DNA of 64,000 nucleotides from Zingiber officinale (lineage: Eukaryota > Streptophyta > Magnoliopsida > Zingiberales > Zingiberaceae): NCBI RefSeq assembly GCF_018446385.1, contig NC_055990.1:28729891-28793890 (forward strand), given 5' to 3'. Within the stretch, counting starts at the first letter, position 1. Each line of letters opens with the position of its first letter. A program made the position numbers and the translations under genes. Of this stretch, positions 1 through 11,322 are shown in pieces. The notes beneath the pieces were generated by a model that ran no database searches, had not been told where the DNA came from, and worked only from the letters and a program-made list of their open reading frames with translations.

Positions 1-339
1 AGATATGTGGGACCATACCTTATCACCAGAAGAGTTGACAAGGTAGCATATGAGCTAGAGCTACCCCATGAGATGTCAGCTATCCATAACGTATTTCATG
101 TCTCTATGCTGAAGAAGCATATCCCAGATGCCACCCAGGTGATTGAGCCCCAGTCGGTACAAGTCCGCGAAGACCTCAGCTATGACAGTCGGCCTATTCA
201 GATAATAGACCGAGCAGTTAAGAAATTACGGAACAAGGATGTACCATTAGTAAAAGTCATTTGGCAAAATCACACTGCAGAAGAGGCAACTTGGGAGACA
301 GAAGCTAGTATGAGACAGAAGTACCCAGAGTTATTTTAA
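1..339 (+). CDS. 3' end of a Ty3 chromovirus polyprotein (integrase tail and chromodomain), cut by window start
   Basis: This is the C-terminal part of a Ty3/gypsy Pol protein. It opens with the conserved tail after the integrase core (YVGPYLITRR, then IHNVFHVSMLKKHIPD) and ends in a chromodomain-like stretch (DRAVKKLRNKDVPLVKVIW, later ATWETEASMRQKYPELF). Such a tail marks chromoviruses of the Tekay/Del type and is thought to steer integration to heterochromatin. The reading frame is open to its stop, while the second copy at 8344-8715 has a TGA where this copy has TGG near position 263. The piece belongs to an element lying left of the window and shares the LTR at 375-3876 with the next element. 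It is part of a transposon, not a host gene. Confidence 0.9.
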   Translation, partial: RYVGPYLITRRVDKVAYELELPHEMSAIHNVFHVSMLKKHIPDATQVIEPQSVQVREDLSYDSRPIQIIDRAVKKLRNKDVPLVKVIWQNHTAEEATWETEASMRQKYPELF

Positions 340-360
340 GTTCGAGGACGAACTTTTTAT

Positions 361-374
361 AAGGTATGGGGGAT
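361..374 (+). other. Polypurine tract before the LTR
   Basis: A purine-rich run (aaggtatgggggat) lies directly before the LTR start, where plus-strand synthesis of an LTR retrotransposon is primed. The same motif, with one purine fewer, precedes the right LTR at 8751. Assigned by position and base composition. Confidence 0.6.
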
Positions 375-500
375 TGCAACGCCCAAAAATTCTTGAATAA
401 ATTTTAGAAATATTCTATTATTTTTTTCTGGAATTTTAGAATATTTTTATGAAATTTTATGGGTAGCAGAAGTAGCAAAATTAAATAAAAACGTAAAATA

Positions 501-1408
501 TGTTGGTGCAGCGGAGACCGGCAAGAGGGGGTGAATTGCTGAAAATAAAAATAAAAATACCCTCCTCAGATTTCAACTCAGAAATAAATGCAGCAATAAA
601 ATAACAACTAAATTAAGGAGATAGAAAAAGAAACAGAAACAGAAACAGAAACAGAATTTAACCTGGTTACAACCAAGGAGGTTGTTAATCCAGGGCGATG
701 AAAAGCTCTACTAGTAGAATCTCCTTTACTGTAGGCGGAGAAGCCTTTTTACAATTAGAACGCTCACTTAGTTGCTAGGAATTGATTACAAGTTGGATGC
801 TTGAGTTGTTGTTGAATTCCTAACTCCAGGGGCCTTTATATAGCTCCTGGAAAGTCTATCACGAGGGTCCAAGGCGCCTCCAACAAGGTTCAAGGCGCCT
901 CCAGCTCGGTCAGCGGATAAAACTTTATCCGCAACACAAACGGTCAAATCTGACCTGTTGAAGGCGCCTTCAACAGGGTTGAAGGCGCCTTCATGATGGA
1001 GGCGCCTCCAAGCCTACTGGAGGTGCCTCCAAGCTGGCAGCTCTATTTTTCAGCTTGGTTTCTTCAGCTTCCGATGCTCCGTTCTTTTGGGTGATTGTGG
1101 CCAACCGGAATAAAGCTCACCCGAACCCAATTCCCGGCCTTCTCCTCGAGCAGCCTTCCGTCCCAGCTTAACGTCCCTCGAACGTCGCGCACGCTCTTCA
1201 CGCCCACCGGAGTACTCTTCCGCAGCTCTCTCATCCTTCGGACGCACCGAGCCCGTCGTCTCCCTTCCCGTGCCGTCCTTCTCGCTAGCTGCGTCTTCCG
1301 CTCGACTTCCTGTGTTCCTAAGCTCCTGCACACTCAGACACAGGGATCAAACACAGCAGGACCTAACCAACTTGGTTGATCACATCAAAACTACTACGGG
1401 GTCCAACA
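501..1408 (-). mobile_element. Solo LTR of a Copia-type family inserted in the Ty3 LTR
   Basis: The insertion starts TGTTGG and ends CCAACA, is absent from the right LTR of the host element, and is flanked by the 5-bp duplication AAATA (496-500 and 1409-1413). It is the same family as the LTR at 12794-13681: both begin with TGTTGGT and a GGGGTGAATTGC motif and end with TTGATCACATCAAAA and CCAACA. By comparison with that copy, whose primer-binding site is visible, its sense strand is minus. No internal region remains, so it is a solo LTR left by recombination. It contains several GGCGCCT motifs around 868-1030. Confidence 0.9.
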
Positions 1409-1414
1409 AAATAG

Positions 1415-1500
1415 CCTAAGCGGGAATTGAACCCGCGACTTATTAAACCCTGTAACTTATAGCATGACTTTAGTAACCAGGTGGCCCTAGCAGGGGTGTG
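1415..1500 (-). other. tRNA-like segment within the Ty3 LTR
   Basis: Read on the minus strand, this stretch ends with a perfect T-arm: stem GCGGG/CCCGC around the 7-nt loop TTCAATT (1420-1436), matching the RNA polymerase III box B consensus GGTTCAANNCC. Upstream, GGCCACCTGGTTAC resembles a D-arm/box A. The acceptor ends do not pair well, so it is not a normal tRNA gene. The same segment occurs in the right LTR, so it belongs to the LTR family. Confidence 0.5.
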
Positions 1501-3164
1501 CTGAAAGAAGAGGAGAGAAATTATATTTATGATTTAGTTGGGTCGTATTAATCACTTAATATAAATAAGGAATTTAAGTGAGGGTTTATTATTTTTGGAT
1601 CGGCAACTCTTCCTCACCCTCACCCTCACCCTCAATCGCCGCCCTCTCCCTCTTCCTCACCCTATCGGCACACCAAGCTCCAAGGGACATAGGGTTCTAT
1701 CCCTAGGGTCGTAGGAGCACCTTCCGGCGACGACTCTAGTACGAGGACGCTTATCTCCGCGAGAAGAACGCGTAGACATAAGAAGATCGTCGAGGAGATC
1801 TTCTTCTTCGAAAACCTAGCGATCAGAACTGTAAGAAACCTAGCGCATGAAGTAAGTAAGCCCTCACCTGCAGTATAAGTAGTTAATCGTATGTTTTTAT
1901 GTTTTTAGTTCAGCCATATGTAGATTTTTCGGCACGTAGGGTGTATTTGACCCTCCTCGCAAGTTTAGGGTTTATTTGAGCACCTCTAGATGGGCCAGAC
2001 ATGTTTCCCTCTCCAGTTTTGGGGTTTTAGACGCTGTCGGGTGCCTAGAGGTGGTCTCCTAATAGAGAGGAGAGATAGAGCACACCAAGTGTTCGATAAA
2101 ATGACTAGTGCAGTTAAATACTACAGTAGGCATTTTAATAGCTCAGTTAAATGTCATAGAAGCATTTTAAATAGCATGCTTAGTCTTGCTTCGGTTTATA
2201 TGGGACTACGGTCCAATGGGTGGGCTCCCACAATTGCCCCTAGGTTCAGATAACCTAGCTCTAGGTTCAGATAACCTAATAAGAGGAAGATAAGATAAAT
2301 TAGCTTATGAATCAGTATTTTACTTTTATCAGTGGCACTGTGTTGGACTCTTAGTTGTCCTTGGGTTGGGCTCCCATAGTCGTCCCTAGGTTTAGATAAC
2401 CTAGTAAACCCTACTAGACTCGGGACTAGCTACCTCAGGTCTAGCTAGGGATGCGCGCATAGCAAGTACAGTTGTCGAGCCCAACAGCAACATGATTATT
2501 ATGTTTATCTATTATGAAAAATAGTTTTCAAAATTTCACAATTCAGTTATGTGAATACGATTTAGATTTAGCATTAGTCTAGCATTAGTTTAGCTTAGTT
2601 TATGTATCTATTCAGTTTTTCTTATTGATACAATAAGATAGTTCTATGATCAGTATTTGATTGTCATGACTCATATATCAGTATGCCATGTTTTAGCATT
2701 TTCAGTATAACTATCAGCATGCATTTCCAATAGTATCTTTTAAAAACATGATTTCATCGAATACATGTTTTGTGAGGTAGATGGTTCTTACTAAGCTCCC
2801 AAGCTTATAGTTTTCTTTTCCTTATACTGTAGATAAAGGTAAAGGGAAGATGCATTAGCGGAGGCTGGAGGACAATGTGTCAAGATGTGTGTGAGAAGGA
2901 ACTTGGAATAAAGACTCTCGGGGACTAGCAAGTTTAAAGAATTAGAATTTCTCATATTCTTATTGCTCCACGCATTTAGAATGTTTAAATATCATGAATT
3001 GTGAAAGTATGCACCATGCTATGCCTAGACCATTGGTTATCTTGATGTTAGTTAATAAACCACGAATAATGACAGTAATGACATGCCTAGGAATCCTATG
3101 ATGCTTTTAAGTTGATACATTTGCATTTTATATGGAATAGTGGTGGAATGCAGCAGAAATCAGA

Positions 3165-3450
3165 GCTGCAATCGATCAGCCGATCGATTGGAGGGTCCTC
3201 AATCGATCAGCCGATCGATTGGGAAATGATTTTCCGCGTATAGAGAGCTGATGAATCGATCAGCTAATCGATTGACCATGGATCGATCAGCCGATCGATC
3301 GGAAAGTAATTTCCGCGAACAGAGAGCTGCTGAATCGATCAGCTGATCGATTGGCCCAGGCTGGATCGATCAGCCGATCGATTAGCACGTTGGATCGATC
3401 AGTGGATCTATTGAAGCCCTTTTCAATCGATCAAGTCTCAACTTCAATCG
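3165..3450. repeat. Cluster of ATCGATCAGC-GATCGATT palindromic repeats in the LTR
   Basis: At least seven irregularly spaced copies of a near-palindrome (ATCGATCAGCCGATCGATTG or close variants) lie here, separated by 15-45 bp. The right LTR has the corresponding cluster at 10620-10890, with one copy fewer near its start and an extra 25-30 bp later on. Each copy can fold on itself. Role unknown. Confidence 0.75.
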
Positions 3451-3879
3451 ATTGGGAAGTCTGATTTCAGCTGGAAACGTCTGATTTCAGCTCCTTGATC
3501 AAATGGCATGTTTAGTTTGTATAAATGCTTAGTTTTAGTAAGAGTATTAATACAAAACTCATGGTTCCACTCACCTGCTTAGTAATTGCCCAAGCATGAT
3601 AAATTTGATAGAAACAAGTATTAAATAGTTAAGAATGATAGCTTAGAATGGTGTTCTATTGTATGATATAGCATAGAAAGTTTAGATTCCTTTCTTTAGC
3701 ATATGTACAACAATGAAAGTATATTTTGAACATAAATCCCAATTCTAATAGCAATTAGCAGAGCTTTTAATTTAGTTCAGCCTTTCGCACATTATACATC
3801 AGTGGTAGCCACAGAATAGTTTAGCAATCGTAACCCCCGATCTTATAGCTTAGTTAGTAGAAGGCGGGGTGTTACAAAG

Positions 3880-3891
3880 TGGTATCAGAGC
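3880..3891 (+). other. Primer-binding site for initiator tRNA-Met
   Basis: TGGTATCAGAGC lies three bases after the left LTR. It is the common plant retrotransposon primer-binding site, complementary to the 3' end of initiator methionine tRNA. Confidence 0.9.
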
Positions 3892-4108
3892 AAGTTCCAT
3901 ATTTCCTCCACACACATATCAGCATTGAACCTGCAGCTTCCAAGTAAGAATACCTCAACTTATTTATATTTCTTGCTTCCATGGTTATAGATAACTCCAT
4001 GTTTATAGATAACTAAATCATGTTTATATATGATAGCATCTAACATGATAGTAGTAGTTATGTGAACATGATTGTAGTAGTTATGTATGTCCTCTACTTC
4101 TCTAGGAA

Positions 4109-5160
4109 ATGGTACGAGGACGCCCAGCTAGAAGGGCACCAGCTACTGAGCCCCAGCATGACGCGGACAGCTTAGTGCCTCCCCCAGACCTTACAGAGGT
4201 AGTGGCTCAGTTACAGAAGCAACTAGCTGAACAGCAACAGGAGATAGCCACCCTAAGGGCTAATCAGCAGAACACTCCCACTGCCACCCCGGAACCTAAC
4301 ATAGCAACCCCAGTAGTTACAGAGGTTTCACTAGCCCAACCTACAGCACCAGTAGCCCCAGCAGCGGGGGCAAGGAGAGAAGCCTATCTGATCCAGTGGC
4401 AGAAAATCAAGCCAGAGAACTTCTCAGGCACCAGTGAACCATGGGATGCCCAAGCCTGGTTCAAAACACTGGAGAGTACGATGGAGCTTCTGGACTGGCC
4501 AGAGCATGAAAAGGTGAAATGCGCCTCCTTCTGCCTGGCAGGAGACGCACGTATATGGTGGGAGAGGAATAAAGCGAAGTGCCCAGTGAACCAAATGAAT
4601 TGGGCCGACTTTGAAAGGGAATTCTTTGAGGAGTTCTTTCACATGCAGGTTACAAACCGCCGCTACGACGAGTTCACTGAATTTCGTCAGGGCAACCTTT
4701 CAGTTGAGGAGGCCGTGAAGAAATTCAACAGGCTGGCTCGTTTATGCCCCGAACTAGTCAGCACCGAAATAGAACGAGGCCGGCTAATGCTCAAAATGCT
4801 AAGGCCGAAAATAGCACTGAATGTAGCCAGCGACGTTCATAGGCCGCAAACCACTGAAGAACTGGTAAGTAGTGCTCTATCACCGAGCATTACCAAAACA
4901 GCATCAAACAGCAGAAGCAAGCCTTCTCAGAGTCCAAAGGCGAAGGAGGCTCAAGTACTCAGAAATACCGTGGCCACAGCTCTAACTGGAAAGGGAACTC
5001 CAATAACAAACGTAAACCAGAGAGTTACCTAAAAGGAGGACCAGCTAGTAAACAGCCTAGCTATCCCAAGTGTTCTACTTGTGGGAAATTCCACCCAGGA
5101 GTTTGTCGTAAGGGCACTCGAGGATGCTTCGAATGTGGCTAGGAAGGGTATATGGCTAAA
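4109..5160 (+). pseudogene. Ty3 gag with broken zinc knuckle
   Basis: The Gag frame starts at ATG 4109 (MVRGRPARR), has a glutamine-rich coiled-coil-like stretch near residues 30-50, and the retrotransposon gag core (WADFEREFFEEFF, then EFRQGNLSVEEAVKKFNRLA). The first frame ends at 5032; a shifted frame continues with cysteine motifs at 5061-5160 (CSTCGKFHPGVC, CFECG). In the second knuckle the codon after CFECG is TAG (5140-5142), most simply a former CAG, and the expected histidine is tyrosine. Gag would form the particle shell and bind RNA; this copy is dead. Confidence 0.85.
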
Positions 5161-5162
5161 CA

Positions 5163-8100
5163 ATGCCTGAACAAGACCAGCTTTCCCCCACCACAGCCGA
5201 TTCAGTACGGAGGCAAGTCAGCACAGTTGCACCAGATACAGGATGCTTTAGATGGTCCACACATCAGCCAGGGCAGACTAGAAGCCCCCTCAGCCACGAC
5301 GAACGCGAGAATCTACTCACTAACCAGAGAGGACGTAGCGAATGCCTCGATAGTTGTTACAGGTCAGATCAGTATTTTACAACAAAGTGCAACTGTCTTA
5401 TTCGATACTGGTCCAGGACATTTGCCGAAAAGTTAGTAATATCTCCAGATGTACTCAGTGGTCAGTTTTTGACAACACTACCTTCCGGAGAAATCATGGC
5501 ATCCACGCACTGGCTCCGAGCAGTGCCAGTCATTATAGCGGACAGAGAACTCTTTGGTGATCTGATCGTACTAGATATGGCTGACTATGATGTCATCTTG
5601 GGAATGGACTTCCTGATCAAGTACGGTGCCTCCAAAGAGTGCCGTAAACAGAAAGTTGTATTCCAACCTGAAGCAGGAGTGCAATTTGGGTACATTGGAG
5701 AACCAAAGAGAAATGCCAAGAAGTTTCTCTCAGCTCTGAAAGCCCAGAAACTACTGGATTCAGGATGTACGAGATTCCTAGCACATATAGTCAGTACCAG
5801 TCAGGACAAGAACCAAAATCTAGAAGAGGTCCGAGTTGTATGTGACTACCCAGCAGTCTTCCCTGAGGAGTTACCGAGCCTAGCACCAGACAGAGAGATT
5901 GAATTTGAGATAAAACTCGTCCCCGGTACAAATCCCATCTCCAAAGCACCCTACCGCATGGCTCCAGCAGAACTGAAGGAACTTCAGGAGCAACTACAGG
6001 AGCTGCTCGACAAGGATTTCGTACGCCCTAGTCACTCACCATGGGGAGCCCCTGTATTGTTCGTGAAGAAAAAGGACGGGAGCATGCGCCTGTGTATAGA
6101 CTACAGGGCACTAAACCAAGTCACGATTAAAAACAGGTATCCTCTTCCCAAGATAGATGACCTGTTTCATCAGCTAAAGGGAGCAGCAGTGTTCTCTAAA
6201 ATAGACCTCAGATCGGGATATCACTAGGTGAGAGTTAAAGAAGATAATATACCCAAGACAGCTTTCAGGACTAGATACGGACATTATGAGTTCGTAGTCA
6301 TGCCCTTTGGCGTGACGAATGCTCCAGCTACTTTCATGGACCTCATGAACAGAATATTCAGAGAATACTTAGATAAGTTTGTTATCGTGTTCATCGACGA
6401 CATTCTTATCTATTCCGGAACTCAGGAAGAACACGCAGAGCACCTGAATATAGTACTACAGACCCTTCAGCAGAACCAGCTGTACACCAAGTTCACGAAA
6501 TGTGAATTCTGGCTCGATCAAGTGTCCTTCCTGGTCACATCATCTCCAAGGATGGTGACATAGTAGACCCCAGTAAGATAGAGGCTGTGAGTAACTAGAA
6601 AAGACCTAAGAACGCCAATGAAATCAGAAGCTTTCTGGGACTGGCAGGCTATTACAGAAAATTTGTAGAGGATTTCTCCAGGAGAGCCTCCCCACTGACA
6701 GCTCTCACCAGGAAGAACAGAAAATTTTAGTGGACAGAGGACTGTGAGAACAGCTTCATCGAGCTAAAAAGAAGATTGACCAGTGCTCCCATTCTGACTC
6801 TGCCAGAAAACACAGACAGCTTTGATATTTACAGTGATGCCTCTAAATTGGGACTAGGAGCAGTAATGATGCAAAATGGTAGGGTGATCGCCTATGCCTC
6901 CAGACAACTCAAGAACTATGAGAGGACCTACCATACTCATGACCTTGAGCTTGCAGCAGTTGTCTTCGCCCTCAAATTTGGAGACATTACTTGTATGGAG
7001 CTCAGTGTAGAGTGTATACAGATCATCAGAGTCTGAAGTACTTCTTCACCCAGAAGGATTTGAATATGCGACATCGCAGATGACTCGAGCTGGTCAAAGA
7101 CTATAACATAGACATCCTCTACTACCTAGGAAAAACCAATAAGGTGGCAGACGCACTTAGCAGGAAGTCCAGTGCCACCTTACTATCCTTAGCAGCCATG
7201 TCACCGCCCCTACAAAAGGAAATTACAGATTTCGGTCTCGAACTTATAGTTGGGCAGCTCTCTACTATGACATTAGCATCTACCCTGCTTGGTGACATCC
7301 AGACAGCTTAGGGTCAGAACCCTGAAATTCAGAAAATCAAGCAAGGGTTAGCAGAATCAGAAAGTGGAGAGTTCGGAGTATCTGATAGTGGGGTATTGTA
7401 TTTTGGTGACAGACTATGTGTTCCGGATCAGGAGGAACTACGGAGGAATATCCTAGACGAGGCTCACAGGACTCCTTATGCGATGCATCCTGGTTCCGCC
7501 AAGATGTACTAAGACCTAAAGGGACGTTTTTGGTGGCCTGGGATGAAAAGAGACACCGCTAGATATGTCAGTACCTGTCTGACCTGTTAGAGGGTCAAGG
7601 CAGAACACCAGAGACCAGGAGGAGTTCTGCAGCCTATTCAGATTCCAGAATGGAAGTGGGAGGATATTTCCATGGATTTCATAGTGGGACTACCCAGAAC
7701 CACGAATAGTTTTGATGCCATCTGGGTAATAGTCGACAGATTGACTAAATCAACTCACTTCTTAGCTATCAGGATATCCTACTCCATGGAGCAGCTAGCT
7801 CAGTTGTATCTTAAGGAGATTGTCAGACTGCATGGAGTTCCACGGACCATCATTTCAGACAGAGACAGCAGATTCATGTCATACTTCTGGGAGTGTGTAC
7901 AGTCAGCATTGGGCACCAGGTTAAAGTTTAACACAACTTTCCATCCTCAGAAAGATGGTCAGACGGAGCGAGTAAATCAGGTACTCGAAGATATGCTCCG
8001 AGTGTGTGCTCTAGACTTCAAGGGAAGTTGGTGCAAATATCTGTGTTTAGCAAAATTTGCATACAACAATAGCTATCAGGCCACTATCGGCATGACACCC

Positions 8101-8715
8101 TACGAGGCTCTCTACGGGCGGAGGTGTAGATCTCCAATCTGCTGGTATGAAAGTGGTGAACAGAAAGAACTAGAACTTCAGACAGATCTAGTAGCAGATA
8201 CCACAACAGCTATACAGCAGATCCGCCAGAGGATAGAGACAGCTCAGAGCCACCAGAAAAGCTATGCTGATACACGGCGTCGACCCTTAGAATTTTCTGT
8301 GGGGGATACAGTATTCCTCCGAGTGACTCCTATGAGGTGAGTAATGCGTTTTGGGAAGAAGGAAAAATTAAGTCCCAGATATGTGGGACCATACCTTATC
8401 ACCAGAAGAGTTGGCAAGGTAGCATATGAGCTAGAGGTACCCCAGGAGATGTCTGCTATCCATAATATATTTCATGTCTCTATGCTGAAGAAGCATATCC
8501 CAGATGCCACCCAGGTGATTGAGCCCCAGTCGGTACAAGTTCGCGAAGACCTCAGCTATGACAGTCGGCCTATTCAGATAATAGACCGAGCAGTTAAGAA
8601 ATTACGGAACAAGGAGGTACCATTAGTAAAAGTCATTTGACAAAATCACACCGTAGAAGAGGCAACTTGGGAGACAGAAGCTAGTATGAGACAGAAGTAC
8701 CCAGAGTTATTTTAA
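5163..8715 (+). pseudogene. Ty3 pol: protease, reverse transcriptase, RNase H, integrase, chromodomain (broken)
   Basis: Domains follow in order but in several frames. The protease active site VLFDTG is near 5395-5412, with a frameshift just after it; the protease core goes on to VILGMDFL near 5592. Reverse transcriptase runs from about 5830, with the catalytic motif FIDDILIYS near 6392-6417, and is interrupted by TAG at 6225-6227 (SGYH then stop then VRVKED). RNase H ([15 protein letters not shown]) begins near 6820. Integrase includes FWWPGMKRDT near 7530, MDFIVGLPR at 7672 and DRDSRF near 7860. The tail after 8344 holds the chromodomain, with TGA at 8638-8640 replacing the TGG of the copy at 1-339. 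Further stops lie near 6596, 7079, 7511, 7588 and 8338. Confidence 0.9.
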
Positions 8716-8750
8716 GTTCGAGGATGAACTTTTTATAAGGTATGGGAGAT

Positions 8751-11322
8751 TGTAACGCCCGAAAATTTTCTAATAAATTTTAGAAATATTCTATTATTTT
8801 TTTCTGGAATTTTAGAATATTTTTATGGAATTTTATGGGTAGCAGAAGTAGCAAAATTAAATAAAAATGTAAAATAGACTAAGCGGGAATTGAACCCGCG
8901 ACTTATTAGACTCTACAACTTATGGCATGACTTTAGTAACCAGGTGGCCCCAGCAGGGGTGTGCTGAAAGAAGAGGAGAGAAATTATATTTATGATTTAG
9001 TTGGGTCGTATTAATTACTTAATATAAATAGGAAATTTAAGTAAGGGTTTATTATTTTTGGATCAGCAACTCTTCCTCACCCTCACCCTCACCCTCAATC
9101 ACCACCCTCTCCCTCTTCCTCACCCTCTCGGCACACCAAGCCCCAAGGGACCTAGGGTTTCATCCCTAGGGTCATAGGAGCACCTTCCGGCGATGACTCT
9201 AGTACGAGGACGCTCATCTCCGCGAGAAGAACGCATAGACATAAGAAGATCGTCGAGGAGATCTTTTTCTTTGAAAACCTAGCGATCAGAACTGTAAGAA
9301 ACCTAGCGCAGGAAGTAAGTAACCCCTCACCTGTAGTATAAGTAGTTAATCGTATGTTTTTAGTTCAGCCATATGCAGATTTTTCGGCACGTAGGGTGTA
9401 TTTGACCCTCCTTGCAAGTTTAGGGTTTATTTGAGCACCTCTAGATGGGCCAGACATGTTTCCCTCTCCAGTTTTGGGGTTTTAGACGCTGTCGGGTGCC
9501 TAGAGGTGGTCCCCTAATAGAGAGGAGAGATAGAGCACACCAAGTGTTCGATAAAATGACTAGTACAGTTAAATGCTACAGTAGGTATTTTAATAGCTCA
9601 GTTAAATGTCATAGAAGCATTTTAAATAGCATGCTTAGTCTTGCTTCGGTTTATATGGGACTACGGTCCAATGGGTGGGCTCCCACAGTTGCCCCTAGGT
9701 TCAGAGAACCTAGATCTAGGTTCAGATAACCTAGTAACAACAAGATAAGATAAATTAGCTTATGAATCAGTATTTTACTTTTATCAGTGACACTGTGTTG
9801 GACTCTTAGTTGTCCTTGGGTTGGGCTCCCATAGTCGTCCCTAGGTATAGATATCCTAGTAAACCCTACTAGACTCGGGACTAGCTACTTCGGGTCTAGT
9901 TAGGAATGCGCACATAGCAAGTACAGTTGTCGAGCCCATCAGCAGCATGATTATTATGTTTATCTATTATGCAAAATAGTTTTCAAAACTTCACAATTCA
10001 GTTATGTGGATACAATTCAGATTTAGCATTAGCCTAGCATTAGTTTACCTTAGTTTATATATCCGTTCAGTTTTTCTTATTGATACAATAAGATAGTTCT
10101 ATGATCAGTATTTGATTGCCATGACTCATATATCAGTATGTCATGTTTTAGCATTTTCAGTATAACTATCAGCGTGCATTTCCAATAGTATCTTTTAAAA
10201 GCATGATTTCATCGAATATATATTTTATGAGGTAGATGGTTCTTACTAAGCTCCCAAGCTTATAGTTTCCTTTTCCTTATACTGCAGATAAAGGTAAAGG
10301 GAAGATGGATTAGCGGAGGCTAGAGGACAATGTGTCAAGATGTGTGTGAGATGGAATTTGGAATAAAGACTCTCGGGGACTAGCAAGTTTAAAAAATTAG
10401 AATTTCTCATATTCTTATTACTCCACACATTTAGAATGTTTAAATATCATGAATTGTGAAAGTATGCACCATGCTATGCCTAGACCATTGGTTATCTTGA
10501 TGTTAGTTAATAAACCACGAATAATGACAGTAATGACATGCCTAGGAATCTTATGATGCTTTTAAGTTAATACATTTGCATTGTATATGGATTAGTGGTG
10601 GAATGCAGCAGAAATCATAGCTCCAATCGATCAGCCGATCGATTGGGAAATGATTTTCCGCGTACAGAGAGCTGATGAATCGATCAGCTGATCGATTGAC
10701 CATGGATCGATCAGCCGATCGATCGGAAAGTAATTTCCACGAACAGAGTGCTGCTGAATCGATCAGCTGATGATTGGCCCAAGCTGGATCGATCAGCCGA
10801 TCGATTCAGAAAGGATTTCCGTGCGCAGAAGCACGTTGGATCGATCAGTGGATCGATTGAAGCCCTTTTCAATCGATCGAGTCTCAACTTCAATCGATTG
10901 GGAAGTCTGATTTCAGCTGGAAACGTCTGATTTCAGCTCCTTGATCAAATGGCATGTTTAGTTTGTATAAATGCTTAGTTTTAGCATGAGTATTGATACA
11001 AAACTCATGGTTCCACTCACCTGCTTAGTAATTGCCCAAGCATGCTAAATTTGATAGAAACAAGTATTAAATAGCTTAGAATGATAGCTTAGAATGGTGT
11101 TCTATTGTATGATATAGCATGAAAAGTTTAGATTCCCTTCTTTAGCATATGTACAACAATGAAAGTGTATTTTGAACATAAATCTCAGTTTTAATAGCAA
11201 TTAGCAGATCTTTTAATTTAGTTCAGCCTTTCGCACATTATACATCAGTGGTAGCCACAGAATAGTTTAGCAACCGTAACCCCCGATCTTATAGCTTAGT
11301 TAGTAGAAGGCGGGGCGTTATA
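8751..11322 (+). repeat. Right LTR of the Ty3 element
   Basis: This is a 2,572-bp LTR from TGTAACGCCCG to GGGGCGTTATA, preceded by a polypurine tract (aaggtatgggaga). The last bases read TTATA where the left LTR has TTACA, a single transition in the terminus. It lacks the 908-bp solo LTR, which dates that insertion after the two LTRs were made. It contains the tRNA-like arm (T-arm 8883-8899) and the palindrome cluster (10620-10890). Confidence 0.9.
8878..8964 (-). other. tRNA-like segment, right LTR copy
   Basis: Second copy of the minus-strand tRNA-like segment. The T-arm stem GCGGG/CCCGC and loop TTCAATT are unchanged at 8883-8899, while surrounding bases carry several transitions relative to 1415-1500. 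Confidence 0.5.

Larger units (their letters stand above)
375..3876 (+). repeat. Left LTR of the Ty3 element, split by a solo LTR
   Basis: The LTR runs from TGCAACGCCC to GGGGTGTTACA. Without the 908-bp insertion and its duplicated AAATA it is about 2.59 kb, against 2,572 bp for the right LTR; the two align along their whole length with scattered substitutions and small indels. It contains a tRNA-like arm, a short CCTCA repeat near 1610-1635 and a cluster of ATCGAT-type palindromes near 3165-3450. ORFs seen in it (for example 1990-2253) recur in the right LTR only because the LTRs are copies, and I do not regard them as genes. Confidence 0.88.
375..11322 (+). mobile_element. Ty3/gypsy chromovirus (Tekay-like) with both LTRs, decayed coding region
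   Basis: The element has two related long LTRs (375-3876 and 8751-11322), a primer-binding site at 3880-3891, gag, protease, reverse transcriptase, RNase H, integrase and a chromodomain tail in plus orientation. That gene order is the Ty3 order. Its termini are inverted (TGTAACGCCC at the right LTR start, GGGGTGTTACA at the left LTR end). The internal region carries several stops and frameshifts, so it cannot move by itself. Upstream is the pol end of a second copy (1-339), so the left LTR is shared, as expected after unequal recombination between neighbouring copies. Its right end abuts a Copia LTR fragment at 11323, so it probably inserted into that LTR. Confidence 0.88.

Noticed and set aside
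1050-1379. Frames on both strands, similar to one at 13180-13614
   Set aside because: The similarity is explained by two LTRs of one family; no protein family recognised.
1415-1500. A functional tRNA gene
   Set aside because: Only the T-arm is perfect; the acceptor ends do not pair and no clear anticodon arm is visible.
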